From Caryophanales bacterium UBA1719 (GTDB taxonomy: Bacteria > Bacillota_I > Bacilli_A > RFN20 > CAG-826): a stretch of DNA of 34,238 bases. Shown piece after piece: positions 15,976-24,840 of this stretch (within the stretch, counting starts at the first letter, position 1; each line of letters starts with the position of its first letter). The translations under genes and the position numbers were made by a program. The notes below the pieces were generated by a model. The model had not been told where the DNA came from. It made no database searches and saw only the letters and a list, made by a program, of their open reading frames with translations. The stretch lies in assembly GCA_002317145.1 (NCBI GenBank), contig DCIT01000030.1:3580-37817 (forward strand), written 5' to 3'.

Positions 15976-17402
15976 TTAATTAATTTCCCAATTAAATAAT
16001 GTATATGTGTTGATGTAACTTTTACTTTAACTAACTTTCCAACTAGATTAGAATCACCTTCAAAGTTAATCATTTTGTTATTCATTAATCTACCAGTTAA
16101 AGCGTTAGGATTATTCTTAGAGACAGAGTCTACTAAGACTTCATAAGTATTATTTAAATATTTCTTATTATTCTTTTCTATTATCTTATTTAATAAAGTA
16201 GTAAGTTCTTTAAATCTCATTCCTTTTTCTTTATCTGATATTTTATCTATCATCTTTGCGGCAGGAGTCCCACTTCTTTTAGAGTAGATAAAAGTAAATG
16301 CTCCATCATATTGACATTTCTTAACTGCTTTTAATGTGTTATTAAATGCAGTCTTAGATTCATTAGGGAATCCAACAATAATATCAGTAGATAAGAATAT
16401 ATTAGGCATCTTCTTTTTTATTTCATTTACTAAAGATAAATATTTCTTTGAATCATATTTTCTTCCCATTAATTTAAGTGTTGCATCATCTCCACTTTGA
16501 ATAGGCAAATGTAAATATGGTTCGATGTTTTTATATTTCTTCATTACATCAATGATGTCTAAAGAGAAATCATAAGGATGAGAAGTTAAGAATGTTAATC
16601 TAGGCATTTTTAATTTAGCGACTTCTTCTAGTAACTTCGCGAATGAATATTTCTTTTTTAAATCTTTACCATAGCTATCAACATTTTGCCCTAGTAATGT
16701 AATTTCTTTATATCCTTTCTTAGTTAATTCTTTACATTCATTAATAATATCTTTAGGGTCTCTGCTTCTTTCTCTACCTCTAGTGTAAGGAACTATACAA
16801 TAAGTACAGAACTTATCACATCCATAAGCAATATTTACAAATGCTTTAAATTTATAATCTCTTATACTTGGTAGGTTTTCATGAATATATCCTGAACCAG
16901 AATTAACACATATTATTCTTTTCTTTGTTTTTAGATGTTCCTCTAATACAGAAGGTAATTTAGCAACATCATGTGTACCTAATATAATATCGACATGTAA
17001 GAATGTTTTAATAAGTAGATCTACTAAAGTTTCTTCCATCGCCATACAACCAGCGATAATAATAACCATATCTTTTTTAGCTTTAAGTACTTTTAGATTA
17101 CCTATTTCTCCAAGAACTTTATTCTCAGCATTCTCTCTAACTGCACATGTATTAATTAATACTAAATCTGCTTTCTTAATATCTAACGTTGGTTTATAAC
17201 CTATTTCATTTAAGATACCTTTATATATTTCTGAATCTCGATAGTTCGCTTGGCATCCATGTGTGTATATATAATATTTCTTATTTTTTAAATGCGATTT
17301 TAAATAAGAAGATATTTTAATCTTCTCATAACTAGTTATAGTTTCTTTTCTTTCTCTTGCGAGTTTAAGTGATGGACAAGAATGAATAATTGTATTCGCC
17401 AT
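15972..17402 (-). CDS. miaB: tRNA-2-methylthio-N6-dimethylallyladenosine synthase MiaB
   Basis: 476 residues with all three expected domains: the UPF0004 domain with C50 (HGC), C86 (NTC) and C119 (AGC) for the auxiliary 4Fe-4S cluster, the radical-SAM core with C195, C199 and C202 (GCDKFCTYC), and a C-terminal TRAM domain (about 410-476). It converts the i6A37 made by MiaA into ms2i6A37 in tRNAs reading UNN codons, so its substrate is provided by the fusion gene nearby. There is no Shine-Dalgarno; a TAAAAT box ends 10 nt before the ATG. Although it follows the GNAT toxin gene by only 29 nt, it may therefore have its own promoter inside that gap. Confidence 0.96.
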   Translation of the reverse strand: MANTIIHSCPSLKLARERKETITSYEKIKISSYLKSHLKNKKYYIYTHGCQANYRDSEIYKGILNEIGYKPTLDIKKADLVLINTCAVRENAENKVLGEIGNLKVLKAKKDMVIIIAGCMAMEETLVDLLIKTFLHVDIILGTHDVAKLPSVLEEHLKTKKRIICVNSGSGYIHENLPSIRDYKFKAFVNIAYGCDKFCTYCIVPYTRGRERSRDPKDIINECKELTKKGYKEITLLGQNVDSYGKDLKKKYSFAKLLEEVAKLKMPRLTFLTSHPYDFSLDIIDVMKKYKNIEPYLHLPIQSGDDATLKLMGRKYDSKKYLSLVNEIKKKMPNIFLSTDIIVGFPNESKTAFNNTLKAVKKCQYDGAFTFIYSKRSGTPAAKMIDKISDKEKGMRFKELTTLLNKIIEKNNKKYLNNTYEVLVDSVSKNNPNALTGRLMNNKMINFEGDSNLVGKLVKVKVTSTHIHYLIGKLIK

Positions 17403-17431
17403 AACGATAATTATTTTACTATAAACTCAAA

Positions 17432-17923
17432 TTAAGAAAGTGCTTTTCTAATAGTTTCAATTCCTAATAGCAAAGTTAATTCTCTTTTAGGCAAACTTTC
17501 AAATCCAAATTTTAAATAAAATGACTTTGATTCAGGTTTTGAATCAACGAGTAAAAATAATACTCCAGTATTTTTTGAAATTAATAAAACTTTTAAAAAC
17601 ACATCTTTAATAAGATAATGCCCATAATGATGATTTTGATATCTAACATCTACCGCAAATCTTGCAAGCCTTAAGCAAGGTATTGGATACTTAGGTAATT
17701 TCTTTTTATAATCTGAAGATAAATCATTGTATTCAATTGAAGCGGAACTTAAAGTATAAAACGCAATAATTATATCGTTATCAATTAGAACAAAAGTTTT
17801 GCCTATATTGCTACTATCATTTAAATAAGCATACTTTTTAAAATATTTATTTAATCCTTCATTTCCACAATTAAAATTATCGATTTTATTCTTATCACAA
17901 TCGTGAATAGAAATTATTTTCAT
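17432..17923 (-). CDS. TacT-like GNAT acetyltransferase toxin
   Basis: 163 residues with the TacT subfamily pattern: an N-terminal FNCGNEGLNKYFKKYA segment, the acetyl-CoA-binding LARFAVDVRYQNHHYGHYLIKD (motif A, about 95-115) and the closing SKSFYLKFGFESL. Known TacT-type toxins acetylate the amino group of charged tRNAs and stop translation. The ATG overlaps the antitoxin stop as ATGA, the usual type II arrangement with the antitoxin first. The motif-A turn reads HHYGHY rather than the canonical Q/RxxGxG/A, which might weaken cofactor binding. It lies between rny and miaB, genes that are close neighbours in related genomes, so it is probably an insertion. Confidence 0.9.
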   Translation of the reverse strand: MKIISIHDCDKNKIDNFNCGNEGLNKYFKKYAYLNDSSNIGKTFVLIDNDIIIAFYTLSSASIEYNDLSSDYKKKLPKYPIPCLRLARFAVDVRYQNHHYGHYLIKDVFLKVLLISKNTGVLFLLVDSKPESKSFYLKFGFESLPKRELTLLLGIETIRKALS

Positions 17924-18177
17924 TTAAATAGTTTTTTTAATTCTTTATTAGGTTTAGGTGGTTTTTTTAACATGTTGACAACGAATTCCATTTGTTCGCT
18001 ATTAAGATGAAGAACATCATTTCTAATTGAATCTAACTCAGCTTGTTTTAAACATGTCGAAATAATATATGCTGATAAAGAAAGATGATTCAACTCAGCT
18101 GCCTTTTCCAAAGATTTTTTATCTTTCGAATTAATGCGGATATTTATTTTATCAATTTTGTTTGTAGCAACAGACAT
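17920..18177 (-). CDS. TacA-like ribbon-helix-helix antitoxin (DUF1778)
   Basis: 85 residues. The N-terminal KINIRINSKDKKSLEKAAEL ribbon-helix and the LSLSAYIISTCLKQA helix match the DUF1778 antitoxins that pair with GNAT toxins; the C-terminal 30 residues, Pro/Lys-rich with a terminal KKLFK, would wrap the toxin. Its start has AAGGAG 9 nt upstream. Members bind their own promoter and neutralise the acetyltransferase. The promoter carries two palindromic sites, described separately, which fits autorepression. Confidence 0.88.
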   Translation of the reverse strand: MSVATNKIDKINIRINSKDKKSLEKAAELNHLSLSAYIISTCLKQAELDSIRNDVLHLNSEQMEFVVNMLKKPPKPNKELKKLFK

Positions 18178-18196
18178 ATATTATTTTCTCCTTAAC

Positions 18197-18232
18197 TTAA
18201 TTATACATTATGTAAGTACAATGTAAATACAT
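18197..18232 (-). other. Orphan start signal with an 11-codon ORF
   Basis: AAGGAGG (18240-18246) lies 7 nt before an ATG that opens an 11-codon frame (MYLHCTYIMYN) ending inside the toxin-antitoxin promoter. It may be the leftover start of a gene that once followed rny, or chance; the sequence overlaps the operator, so it is unlikely to be a product in its own right. Confidence 0.3.
18200..18231 (-). promoter_or_regulatory. Promoter and paired operator of the TacA/TacT-type module
   Basis: TTTACA (18222-18227), a 16-nt spacer and TATAAT (18200-18205). Two near-identical palindromes, TGTAAGTACA (18211-18220) and TGTAAATACA (18222-18231), are centred 11 bp apart, one helical turn, so two dimers would sit on the same face; one covers the -35 box and the other the spacer. 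Confidence 0.65.
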
Positions 18233-18291
18233 AATTATTCCTCCTTAAAATAATAATAGCTTCATTTTGAGGTTGTGAAGTTTCTTTGATA

Positions 18292-18319
18292 AAAAAAATA
18301 GCCGGTGCCGGCTATTTTT
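18292..18319 (-). terminator. Terminator of rny
   Basis: A 10-bp perfect stem, AAATAGCCGG/CCGGCTATTT, with a short loop, followed by T8 on the minus strand and T5 on the plus strand. It insulates the toxin-antitoxin module from rny transcription. Confidence 0.85.
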
Positions 18320-18336
18320 CTAATTGAATAATTTAA

Positions 18337-19899
18337 TTATTTTGCAGTTTCAGATGCGCGATATTCTCTAATAACATTGATCTTGATTTCACCTGGATAG
18401 GTAACTTCATTTTCAATTCTTTCTTTAATATCATGCGCCATCTTAAATGCTGCATCATCGTTAATCTCTTCTGGGACAACCATGACACGAACTTCTCTAC
18501 CAGATTGCATAGCGAATGCTTTATTAACTCCTGGATAGGAAGTACAAATCTTTTCAAGTTGTTCGATTCTTTGAACATAGGTTTCAAGAGTTTCACTTCT
18601 TGCACCTGGACGAGCGGCAGATAATGTATCTGCTGCAGCAACTAGAGTAGCAATAACATATTTAGATTCTGTATCACCATGGTGAGATTCAATTGCATTA
18701 ACAACAACATCTGGTTCACCAAATTTCTTTGCAAGTCTTCCACCTAATTGAACGTGAGTGCCATCAACTTCATAGTCAATTGCTTTACCTATATCATGTA
18801 ATAAACCTGCACGTTTAGCAGCGATTTGATCTAATCCTAATTCAGCAGCCATAATGCCTGCTAAATAAGCAACGTCCATAGAATGGTCATATGCATTTTG
18901 ACCATAAGATGTTCTAAATTTAAGTCTTCCAACATAATCTAGTAATTCATTAGAGATATGTGGTAATCCTAATTTAAACGCTGCTTCTTGACCAGCTTTA
19001 TGAATTTGTTCATTCATTTCTTCCGCAGCTTTCTTAGCAAACTCTTCAATTCTAGAAGGTTGGATTCTTCCATCCTTCATTAAGTATTCAAGAGTTCTTT
19101 TAGCGATTTCTCTTCTAATAGGATTAAAGGATGAGACAGTAATTGTTTCTGGAGTATCATCAATAATTAAATCAACTCCTAATAATTGTTCAATAGTACG
19201 GATGTTACGTCCTTCTCTACCAATTATTCTTCCTTTCATTTCATCGCTTGGTAATTGAACAGTGGTAACTGAATGCATGGTAATTTCATCTTGCGCATAC
19301 TTAGCAGTAGCAAGAGCAATTAAATTACGAGCTTTATCAGCGCATTCTTCTTCTGCTTGTTCTGTTCTCTTTTTCATATAAGCAGTGATTTCATGATCCA
19401 TCTTTTCTTTGACGCGATCTAAAACTTCTTTCTTAGCATCTTCTTGAGACATCTTAGCAACTTTCTCAAGTTCAACAATGATTGAGTCAATCTTTGTTTG
19501 AAGTTCCTTTTGCTTATTCTCTAAGTTCTTAAGTTCGTTATCAAGTTTGTTAGATTTAGAATCAACAATCTTTTCTTTCTCACTTAAGTTAGCATCTCTT
19601 CTTTCAATGCTATTTTCTCTTTGATTAAGTTTATTCTCTTGAGCTGCTAACTCAGACTTTCTTTCCTTAATCTCTTTTTCTGCTTCTTGTTTCATTTCAT
19701 AAGCAGTTTGTTTTGCCTCTACTTGAGCAGTGTGGATTATCTTTCCACTTCTATCTTCAGCTTCAGCAATAATTTTTGTTGCTTTCTTATTCGCAGATTC
19801 ACCTTTTTTATTTTGTCTGATTATATAGACTATTAAACCAATACAACCTAAAAAGGCTACAATAGCGAGTACTAAGAAGGCAGTAGCTAAACTATTCAT
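18337..19899 (-). CDS. rny: Ribonuclease Y
   Basis: 520 residues, the usual length. A membrane anchor lies at about 4-28, then a long charged coiled coil (about 35-195), a KH domain with GRIIGREGRNIRTIE (about 220), and an HD domain with HDIGKAIDYE (about 365). RNase Y is the membrane-bound endonuclease that starts mRNA decay in Bacillota and cleaves riboswitch and operon transcripts. The start has GGGGGAAA 6 nt upstream. In related genomes it follows recA directly or nearly so; here about 6 kb of accessory genes lie between them. Confidence 0.97.
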   Translation of the reverse strand: MNSLATAFLVLAIVAFLGCIGLIVYIIRQNKKGESANKKATKIIAEAEDRSGKIIHTAQVEAKQTAYEMKQEAEKEIKERKSELAAQENKLNQRENSIERRDANLSEKEKIVDSKSNKLDNELKNLENKQKELQTKIDSIIVELEKVAKMSQEDAKKEVLDRVKEKMDHEITAYMKKRTEQAEEECADKARNLIALATAKYAQDEITMHSVTTVQLPSDEMKGRIIGREGRNIRTIEQLLGVDLIIDDTPETITVSSFNPIRREIAKRTLEYLMKDGRIQPSRIEEFAKKAAEEMNEQIHKAGQEAAFKLGLPHISNELLDYVGRLKFRTSYGQNAYDHSMDVAYLAGIMAAELGLDQIAAKRAGLLHDIGKAIDYEVDGTHVQLGGRLAKKFGEPDVVVNAIESHHGDTESKYVIATLVAAADTLSAARPGARSETLETYVQRIEQLEKICTSYPGVNKAFAMQSGREVRVMVVPEEINDDAAFKMAHDIKERIENEVTYPGEIKINVIREYRASETAK

Positions 19900-20036
19900 T
19901 TATAGTTTCCCCCTAAATATATGTACAGTTATTTACTAAAATAAATTATATTTATATATCAATTTTTGATTATTAGAATAATTTATACGTTAACGACGTA
20001 CATATTTATTATAAAGCAAAATAATATATAAATAGT
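19900..20036. other. Leader/promoter region of rny
   Basis: A+T-rich. A TATAAT box on the minus strand lies near 19948 without a good -35, and a short inverted repeat TACGT/ACGTA lies near 19988-20002. No gene is seen. Confidence 0.3.
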
Positions 20037-20065
20037 AAATAAAAAAGAGACTCTTTAGAGTCTCC
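20037..20065 (-). terminator. Terminator of the two-lipoprotein operon
   Basis: On the minus strand GAGACTC, loop TAAA, GAGTCTC, followed by T6ATTT. It lies about 20 bp after the stop of the 20084-21994 gene. Confidence 0.85.
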
Positions 20066-20083
20066 TTTTCATTAATTTAATTA

Positions 20084-21994
20084 TTATTTATAAGATGTAT
20101 TAGTCCAAGTGCCTTGTTTATTATTAACTTTTACTAAATCTGAATTAGCAAATAATAATCCTTCTCCCATCATATAGTTATAAGTTCCACTATTGAAGTT
20201 GAGATTAGTCATTTTAGAGTTCTTAGCTTGTTCAACATTAACGATATATTCAAGATTAGAAGTTAATGTTGAATCTTCAACAGTAATATTTAATTCAGCA
20301 TCATCATATTTATCTTTAGCTACATAAATAACTGAACCATCATAAAGTCTACCCGAATATTGTTCACCTGATCCCGTAGCAGTTAATTTAGTAGAGTTCT
20401 TTATACTTAATGTTCCTGATGTAGCGGTGATACAAGAAAGACCATTAATCTTACCGCCTTGGATATCAACAGTAGTTTCAGATGGGAAATATAAACAAGT
20501 ATTATTAGAAGAGGTTAATGTTCCTCCATAAAGATTCACCGTAGCTCCATTTAAATTTTCTTTTCCATATAAGCAGAAATCATTAGATTCAAGAACGCCG
20601 AATTCAACATTAATGTGAGAACCATTACCGACTGCGCCTACGCACCCATATGCTGTTTTATTTGAAGTTTCATTAACACAGGATATCTTTCCTCCATACA
20701 TTATGAAGTTAGCATCTTTTTTCACAGTAGCACCGATTTGACCTAAAACTGTAACAGCTGCTGCGACAGGTCTATCAGATAACTTTTCTGAGTTAGTGAC
20801 TGTTTGAGTAATTTTCCCACTGTTTAGCACTAAATTGCTAACTGGTATTTCTCCTTTTGAAGTTAATTTGTTCGCACCTGCAACGATAATTGAACAGTTA
20901 TTTAATGAAATGCCAGAATGTTCATCTAAAACACCTTGAGAATCTATGATATATAAACTTTTATCTACAACTTTATCATCAACAACATCAGATTGAATTC
21001 TTATAGCTTCAGAATAATTACTGCTCCCTTTATCAAAGTTAGTAAATGATAATTTAAAACCATTTAAATCAATGCATAAAGGACGACCAACAGTCAAAGC
21101 ACTAAGAGGGCTATCTAAAGTTCCTTCATATATAATATCGGATTCTAATCTCAAGAAAGACTCTAGATGAGTGCTAGCAGCCATACATTCTCTTAAATCA
21201 GTACCATTTGTAATAGATTTCTTATTTAATTTATAAGCAGTAGCATGCTTCTCAACAGGTTCATAATTTATTAATCCATAAACTTTAGAATCTGCTTCAT
21301 ATGTTAATTTAACATCCCCACTATTTTTTTCAGCATTCTCAAACATATCTAATGCACATACTTCATCATTAGAAACATATACCTCACCTTTAACAGCTTT
21401 CATATACGCTGATTCACCATGCTCATTATATTTAGCGCATTCAGTAACAATAACGTTAGTGGCGTCTTCATAGTGAGTAATAGTTTGAGTAGGTGCTAAT
21501 ACAGAGAAGTAATCGCAATACGCCCTAACTAAAACATTTCTGTTATCTCTAGATTCATTCGCATATGCAATATTACGAATATCCATATGTGTACCAGCAT
21601 CAAATCCAGTAGTAATTAATAACGCATCCATTGCAGGAGCTTCTTTTAATAAATACTGAGAATACTTTGAATTAGGATTATACGTAGTTACAAATTTAAA
21701 GTAATCTAATGTATCACTGCTTGGAGTATAACCATTAGATTTAGTGACTATCTTATCTCCTTCCATAATGACAAACTTTTTATTAACTGAGTCGTAAGCA
21801 TATTCTTTCTTATCATCTAATTTTAATTTAGCGAGTTTATCTCCGACTAAATTAACAGCATCATAACAAGTATGAACACTATCAGCTTTCTCTGTTAATA
21901 ACTTATTAGCTTCGTTTAATATATTTGAGTTATTATTGCACCCTGCCATAAAAGGAAGAGCCATTAAACTTATTATAAATAAATGTCTTTTCAT
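20084..21994 (-). CDS. Lipoprotein with a shared N-terminal extracellular module and beta-helix C-terminus (paralogue of the next gene)
   Basis: 636 residues from the ATG at 21994, chosen because AAGGAGG lies 7 nt upstream and because the signal peptide and lipobox (FMAGC, C19) begin there; the longer frame from 22024 would put the ribosome site inside the gene. Residues about 30-200 are the module also found at 22006 and 2875: EYAYD (64-68), GFDAG (130-134), THYE (173-176) and EHG (191-193). Residues about 260-620 look like beta-helix turns (LYGGTLTSSNN, IQGGKING, NNCSIIVAG). The gene follows its paralogue by 11 nt. Probably anchored on the outer face of the membrane; ligand unknown. Confidence 0.82.
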   Translation of the reverse strand: MKRHLFIISLMALPFMAGCNNNSNILNEANKLLTEKADSVHTCYDAVNLVGDKLAKLKLDDKKEYAYDSVNKKFVIMEGDKIVTKSNGYTPSSDTLDYFKFVTTYNPNSKYSQYLLKEAPAMDALLITTGFDAGTHMDIRNIAYANESRDNRNVLVRAYCDYFSVLAPTQTITHYEDATNVIVTECAKYNEHGESAYMKAVKGEVYVSNDEVCALDMFENAEKNSGDVKLTYEADSKVYGLINYEPVEKHATAYKLNKKSITNGTDLRECMAASTHLESFLRLESDIIYEGTLDSPLSALTVGRPLCIDLNGFKLSFTNFDKGSSNYSEAIRIQSDVVDDKVVDKSLYIIDSQGVLDEHSGISLNNCSIIVAGANKLTSKGEIPVSNLVLNSGKITQTVTNSEKLSDRPVAAAVTVLGQIGATVKKDANFIMYGGKISCVNETSNKTAYGCVGAVGNGSHINVEFGVLESNDFCLYGKENLNGATVNLYGGTLTSSNNTCLYFPSETTVDIQGGKINGLSCITATSGTLSIKNSTKLTATGSGEQYSGRLYDGSVIYVAKDKYDDAELNITVEDSTLTSNLEYIVNVEQAKNSKMTNLNFNSGTYNYMMGEGLLFANSDLVKVNNKQGTWTNTSYK

Positions 21995-22005
21995 AACTAT
22001 CCTCC

Positions 22006-24087
22006 TTATGCTATTTGATTCCATGTTCCGCCGTTAATAGAACATTCAAAATAATCTTTATACGATTCTGTTAAATCTGATGCATATTTGTCTTTCTTGT
22101 AGTTAAATACTCCATCTTCAACTGTAACAGATGCTTTGCTCAATATAAATTTACTTTCTTTAACATATCCAGAATTTTTAATAATGTAAGCATTTTTACT
22201 AGTCATAGTTGCATACTTAATATTAATATTTAAAGGTACATCAATAGCGCCTTGATAATATCTGTTAGATTCCATAAATATTACTGAACCATCAGCAGCA
22301 CTTCCAGAATCTCCAGCTGTAGCAGATGGATTATCACCAATAGCATTAAATACACCACCATAAATATTTATTGTTCCAGCTTTAGCATTAATACAAGAAG
22401 GCCCTGTAATAGTTGCTCCGGTTATATTTACTTCTCCTGCTTGAGGGAAAAATAATGGAGTGTAATTATATCCAGTTGATTCATGAGTGCCATCATCATA
22501 AGCCGGCTCTTTTCCACCTGTTAAATAACCACCAGTAATATTAATTACAGTCTTACCGTATCTATCAACGTTAGGAGCAGCCGTGCCTTGACAGCTAATG
22601 CAATAATGGAATGAATCTAAATCTCCATATATCATGTTAACAATTGCTCCATTGCCTCTTGGCTGGATGCATTTGCAGGCAATATGTTTACGCCAAGTAT
22701 CACCAGTTTTTATTACTGTATCGGCCTTACTTCCCCACTCAGTTTTTATATATCCGCCGTACATATAAAATGCAGAATGCCTTTCGCTTTCTCTATCCGT
22801 ATTGCTTACATTCCCCATCACTAATACAGCTGGTCTATTTCTATAGCTACCAGTTAAATTTGATGTACATTTGACATCATGTATCTTACCTGAATTCATA
22901 TAAAAATTAACAGGTTTATTTGCATCGGTGCTGCCTTCTACTATGATGCTGCAATCTAATAAATTAATACCTGATCTAGGATATAAGGAGCTTTGAGTGT
23001 CAACCAAAAATGCGTTTATAGATGAATCGCCTTTAACAAGTATTCCAGGATAATAAGGTGTTGAATCGCCATCATATTGGACTCCTTTCGATTGTCCGCA
23101 ATCAAATGTTATGCTTCTTCCATTTAAATCAAAAAATAAATCTCTTTTAAATTGGATATAACCTTCTTTAGTAACTGTTTCGCCAGATTTTTCTTCTTTA
23201 AGAACAATATCTCTAGCCTCAGTAGTTAAACGATAGAAATTATATTCAGTATTATCTAAATAGCTTTGTATAGTATTTGCAGTTAAAGTAGGATCATTAA
23301 TCTCTTTTATCTTCGCTGTACTTTGCGCGCGTACACTATCCGCATTCACTCTCATTAATATATTACTGCCTTCTGATTGTTTAATGTTTACAGAAGATCC
23401 ATTTGGAATTTCAAATAAATCTGAATATGATCCAGATTCTAAATAAACATTCCCTCCTGCAGCTTGAATATAACAACAAGATCCATATTCATGATAACTA
23501 CCACTTAATGTTGAAGGAATAAATACGTTATTTGAACTTCCGTAGTGATAAATATTATCTTTAGTAGTTGAAATATTTAAATAGTCACAACTAACATTTA
23601 ACAAAATATCTTTTTCGGTATCAGTAGAATTAAAATAAGTAATATTTTTTACATTATTATTCTCACCCATATCTAATCCAGTAGTGACTACTAATAAATC
23701 AGAACCAGCAAAATTTCTTGTTAAGTATTGAGAGTAGGTTGATCTACTATCATAGACATCACTAAATTTAAATATGTGATAAGTATTACTATTTTTCTTA
23801 TATCCTTTTGGGGCGTAAGTAACATTATCACCATTCATTATTGTGAATTGTTTTGTATCAATATCAAAAGCAATATTGTTACTTGTTTTCTTTAAGGTAT
23901 ATCCATTAATATCTACACCTTTCTCATAAGCATAAGTAACAGCAGAAGATGGAGTGGTAATATTATTCTTTTCACTCTCTATAGCTTTGTTTGCTTGATC
24001 AATAAATTTGTTATCGGCATCATTGTTACATCCAATAAGAAAACTCACTGCGGCTATTGATAACACCGCTAAACTTCTAATTCTCAT
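22006..24087 (-). CDS. Lipoprotein with the shared extracellular module and beta-helix C-terminus
   Basis: 693 residues from the ATG at 24087. A second ATG three codons upstream is rejected because GGGGGG abuts it, while it sits 9 nt before the chosen one. The signal peptide ends in FLIGC (C20). The shared module occupies about 25-215 with IAFD (72-75), GLDMG (137-141), HYG (181-183) and EYGS (200-203). The later part has Gly-rich beta-helix turns (MYGGYIKTEWGS, ITGGYLTGG, ITGATITGPS, IYGGVFNAIG) and several Cys residues (CKCIQPRG, HYCISCQG) that may form disulfides. It is followed by its paralogue at 11 nt and preceded by an unknown gene at 29 nt. Confidence 0.82.
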   Translation of the reverse strand: MRIRSLAVLSIAAVSFLIGCNNDADNKFIDQANKAIESEKNNITTPSSAVTYAYEKGVDINGYTLKKTSNNIAFDIDTKQFTIMNGDNVTYAPKGYKKNSNTYHIFKFSDVYDSRSTYSQYLTRNFAGSDLLVVTTGLDMGENNNVKNITYFNSTDTEKDILLNVSCDYLNISTTKDNIYHYGSSNNVFIPSTLSGSYHEYGSCCYIQAAGGNVYLESGSYSDLFEIPNGSSVNIKQSEGSNILMRVNADSVRAQSTAKIKEINDPTLTANTIQSYLDNTEYNFYRLTTEARDIVLKEEKSGETVTKEGYIQFKRDLFFDLNGRSITFDCGQSKGVQYDGDSTPYYPGILVKGDSSINAFLVDTQSSLYPRSGINLLDCSIIVEGSTDANKPVNFYMNSGKIHDVKCTSNLTGSYRNRPAVLVMGNVSNTDRESERHSAFYMYGGYIKTEWGSKADTVIKTGDTWRKHIACKCIQPRGNGAIVNMIYGDLDSFHYCISCQGTAAPNVDRYGKTVINITGGYLTGGKEPAYDDGTHESTGYNYTPLFFPQAGEVNITGATITGPSCINAKAGTINIYGGVFNAIGDNPSATAGDSGSAADGSVIFMESNRYYQGAIDVPLNINIKYATMTSKNAYIIKNSGYVKESKFILSKASVTVEDGVFNYKKDKYASDLTESYKDYFECSINGGTWNQIA

Positions 24088-24116
24088 AATTTTCATCCCC
24101 CCCTAAATTATTTAAA

Positions 24117-24767
24117 TTATTTTATATAACTCTTAATCTTACTTTTATAGTCAGATATGTGATTGAAGAATATTTCTTTAAATTCATTAACTGCGATACT
24201 AGGATCTTCATGGTCAAAGCGATTATCTACTCTTAAGAATGGTTCATATATCTCAGCGAATTTCATTAATAATTCTTCTGGGATATTTATCTTTCCTAAT
24301 TTAGATGCAATTGCGAATGCTTTCATTAATCTATTTCTAATTGGTTCTACATATTCATATATGCATGTCTTAATATATAAGACTTCTTCTGGAGTAGCAT
24401 CTGGTAACATAAGATAAGTATTCTTAAATTTCTTATCACTCTTTTTAATAGTGGATTGTAAATAATGATCTAATCTAATACATCCATCTAAGTCTCCAAA
24501 GTCTGCAATATAAAGCATCTCTAAATAAGATACTTTCTCTCCGTTAGTACCTATATCAAGTAATGAGTATTGTAAAACGCAGTTAAAATCTTTAACCATG
24601 TTCTTAAATCCTGTCGCATCCTTTGAATCATTTAACTTCTTTGATTTATCGTTAAAAATATCTTTGCGCGCTTTTAATGGAAGCTTAAGATAGAGTTTAT
24701 ACAACTCTTCTATTAATGCTTCATAGGCAACCTTGCCTCTTCTAAAAATATCCGGTGTTTGTTCCAT
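24117..24767 (-). CDS. Unknown 216-residue protein, first gene of the lipoprotein operon
   Basis: I do not recognise this protein. It is soluble, apparently all-helical, with no signal peptide or membrane segment; acidic and lysine-rich stretches alternate. A central segment LLDIGTNGEKVSYLEMLYIADFGDLDG has a loose resemblance in pattern to TerB-like acidic helices but not enough to assign it. It has no Shine-Dalgarno; a promoter at 24778-24807 places the RNA start about 4 nt before the ATG. It ends 29 nt before the first lipoprotein start, with no terminator between, so the three genes are probably one transcript and may act together. Confidence 0.7.
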   Translation of the reverse strand: MEQTPDIFRRGKVAYEALIEELYKLYLKLPLKARKDIFNDKSKKLNDSKDATGFKNMVKDFNCVLQYSLLDIGTNGEKVSYLEMLYIADFGDLDGCIRLDHYLQSTIKKSDKKFKNTYLMLPDATPEEVLYIKTCIYEYVEPIRNRLMKAFAIASKLGKINIPEELLMKFAEIYEPFLRVDNRFDHEDPSIAVNEFKEIFFNHISDYKSKIKSYIK

Positions 24768-24777
24768 ACGATTATCA

Positions 24778-24807
24778 ATTTTAGCAAATCTAGTATAAAG
24801 AATTCAA
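24778..24807 (-). promoter_or_regulatory. Promoter of the unknown gene/lipoprotein operon, leaderless type
   Basis: TTGAAT (24802-24807), an 18-nt spacer and TAAAAT (24778-24783); the ATG follows after 10 nt. Confidence 0.55.
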
Positions 24808-24814
24808 ATTATTT

Positions 24815-24837
24815 TAAAAAAGGACCTAAAGGTCCTT
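24815..24837 (-). terminator. Terminator of the ATPase gene
   Basis: AAGGACC, loop TTTA, GGTCCTT then T5 on the minus strand, immediately after the ATPase stop codon. It separates the ATPase from the lipoprotein operon. Confidence 0.8.
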
Positions 24838-24840
24838 AAT

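Noticed and set aside
17403..17431. miaB as third gene of the toxin-antitoxin operon
   Set aside because: The gap is short, but a TAAAAT box at 10 nt before the ATG and the vertical conservation of miaB make co-ownership by the toxin module unlikely; read-through remains possible.
19985..20005. TACGT/ACGTA inverted repeat upstream of rny as an operator
   Set aside because: Five-base arms in A+T-rich DNA can occur by chance and no promoter is placed against it.
21995..22024. Start of the 20084-21994 lipoprotein at 22024
   Set aside because: It would place the AAGGAGG ribosome site inside the gene and bury the signal peptide behind ten charged or polar residues.
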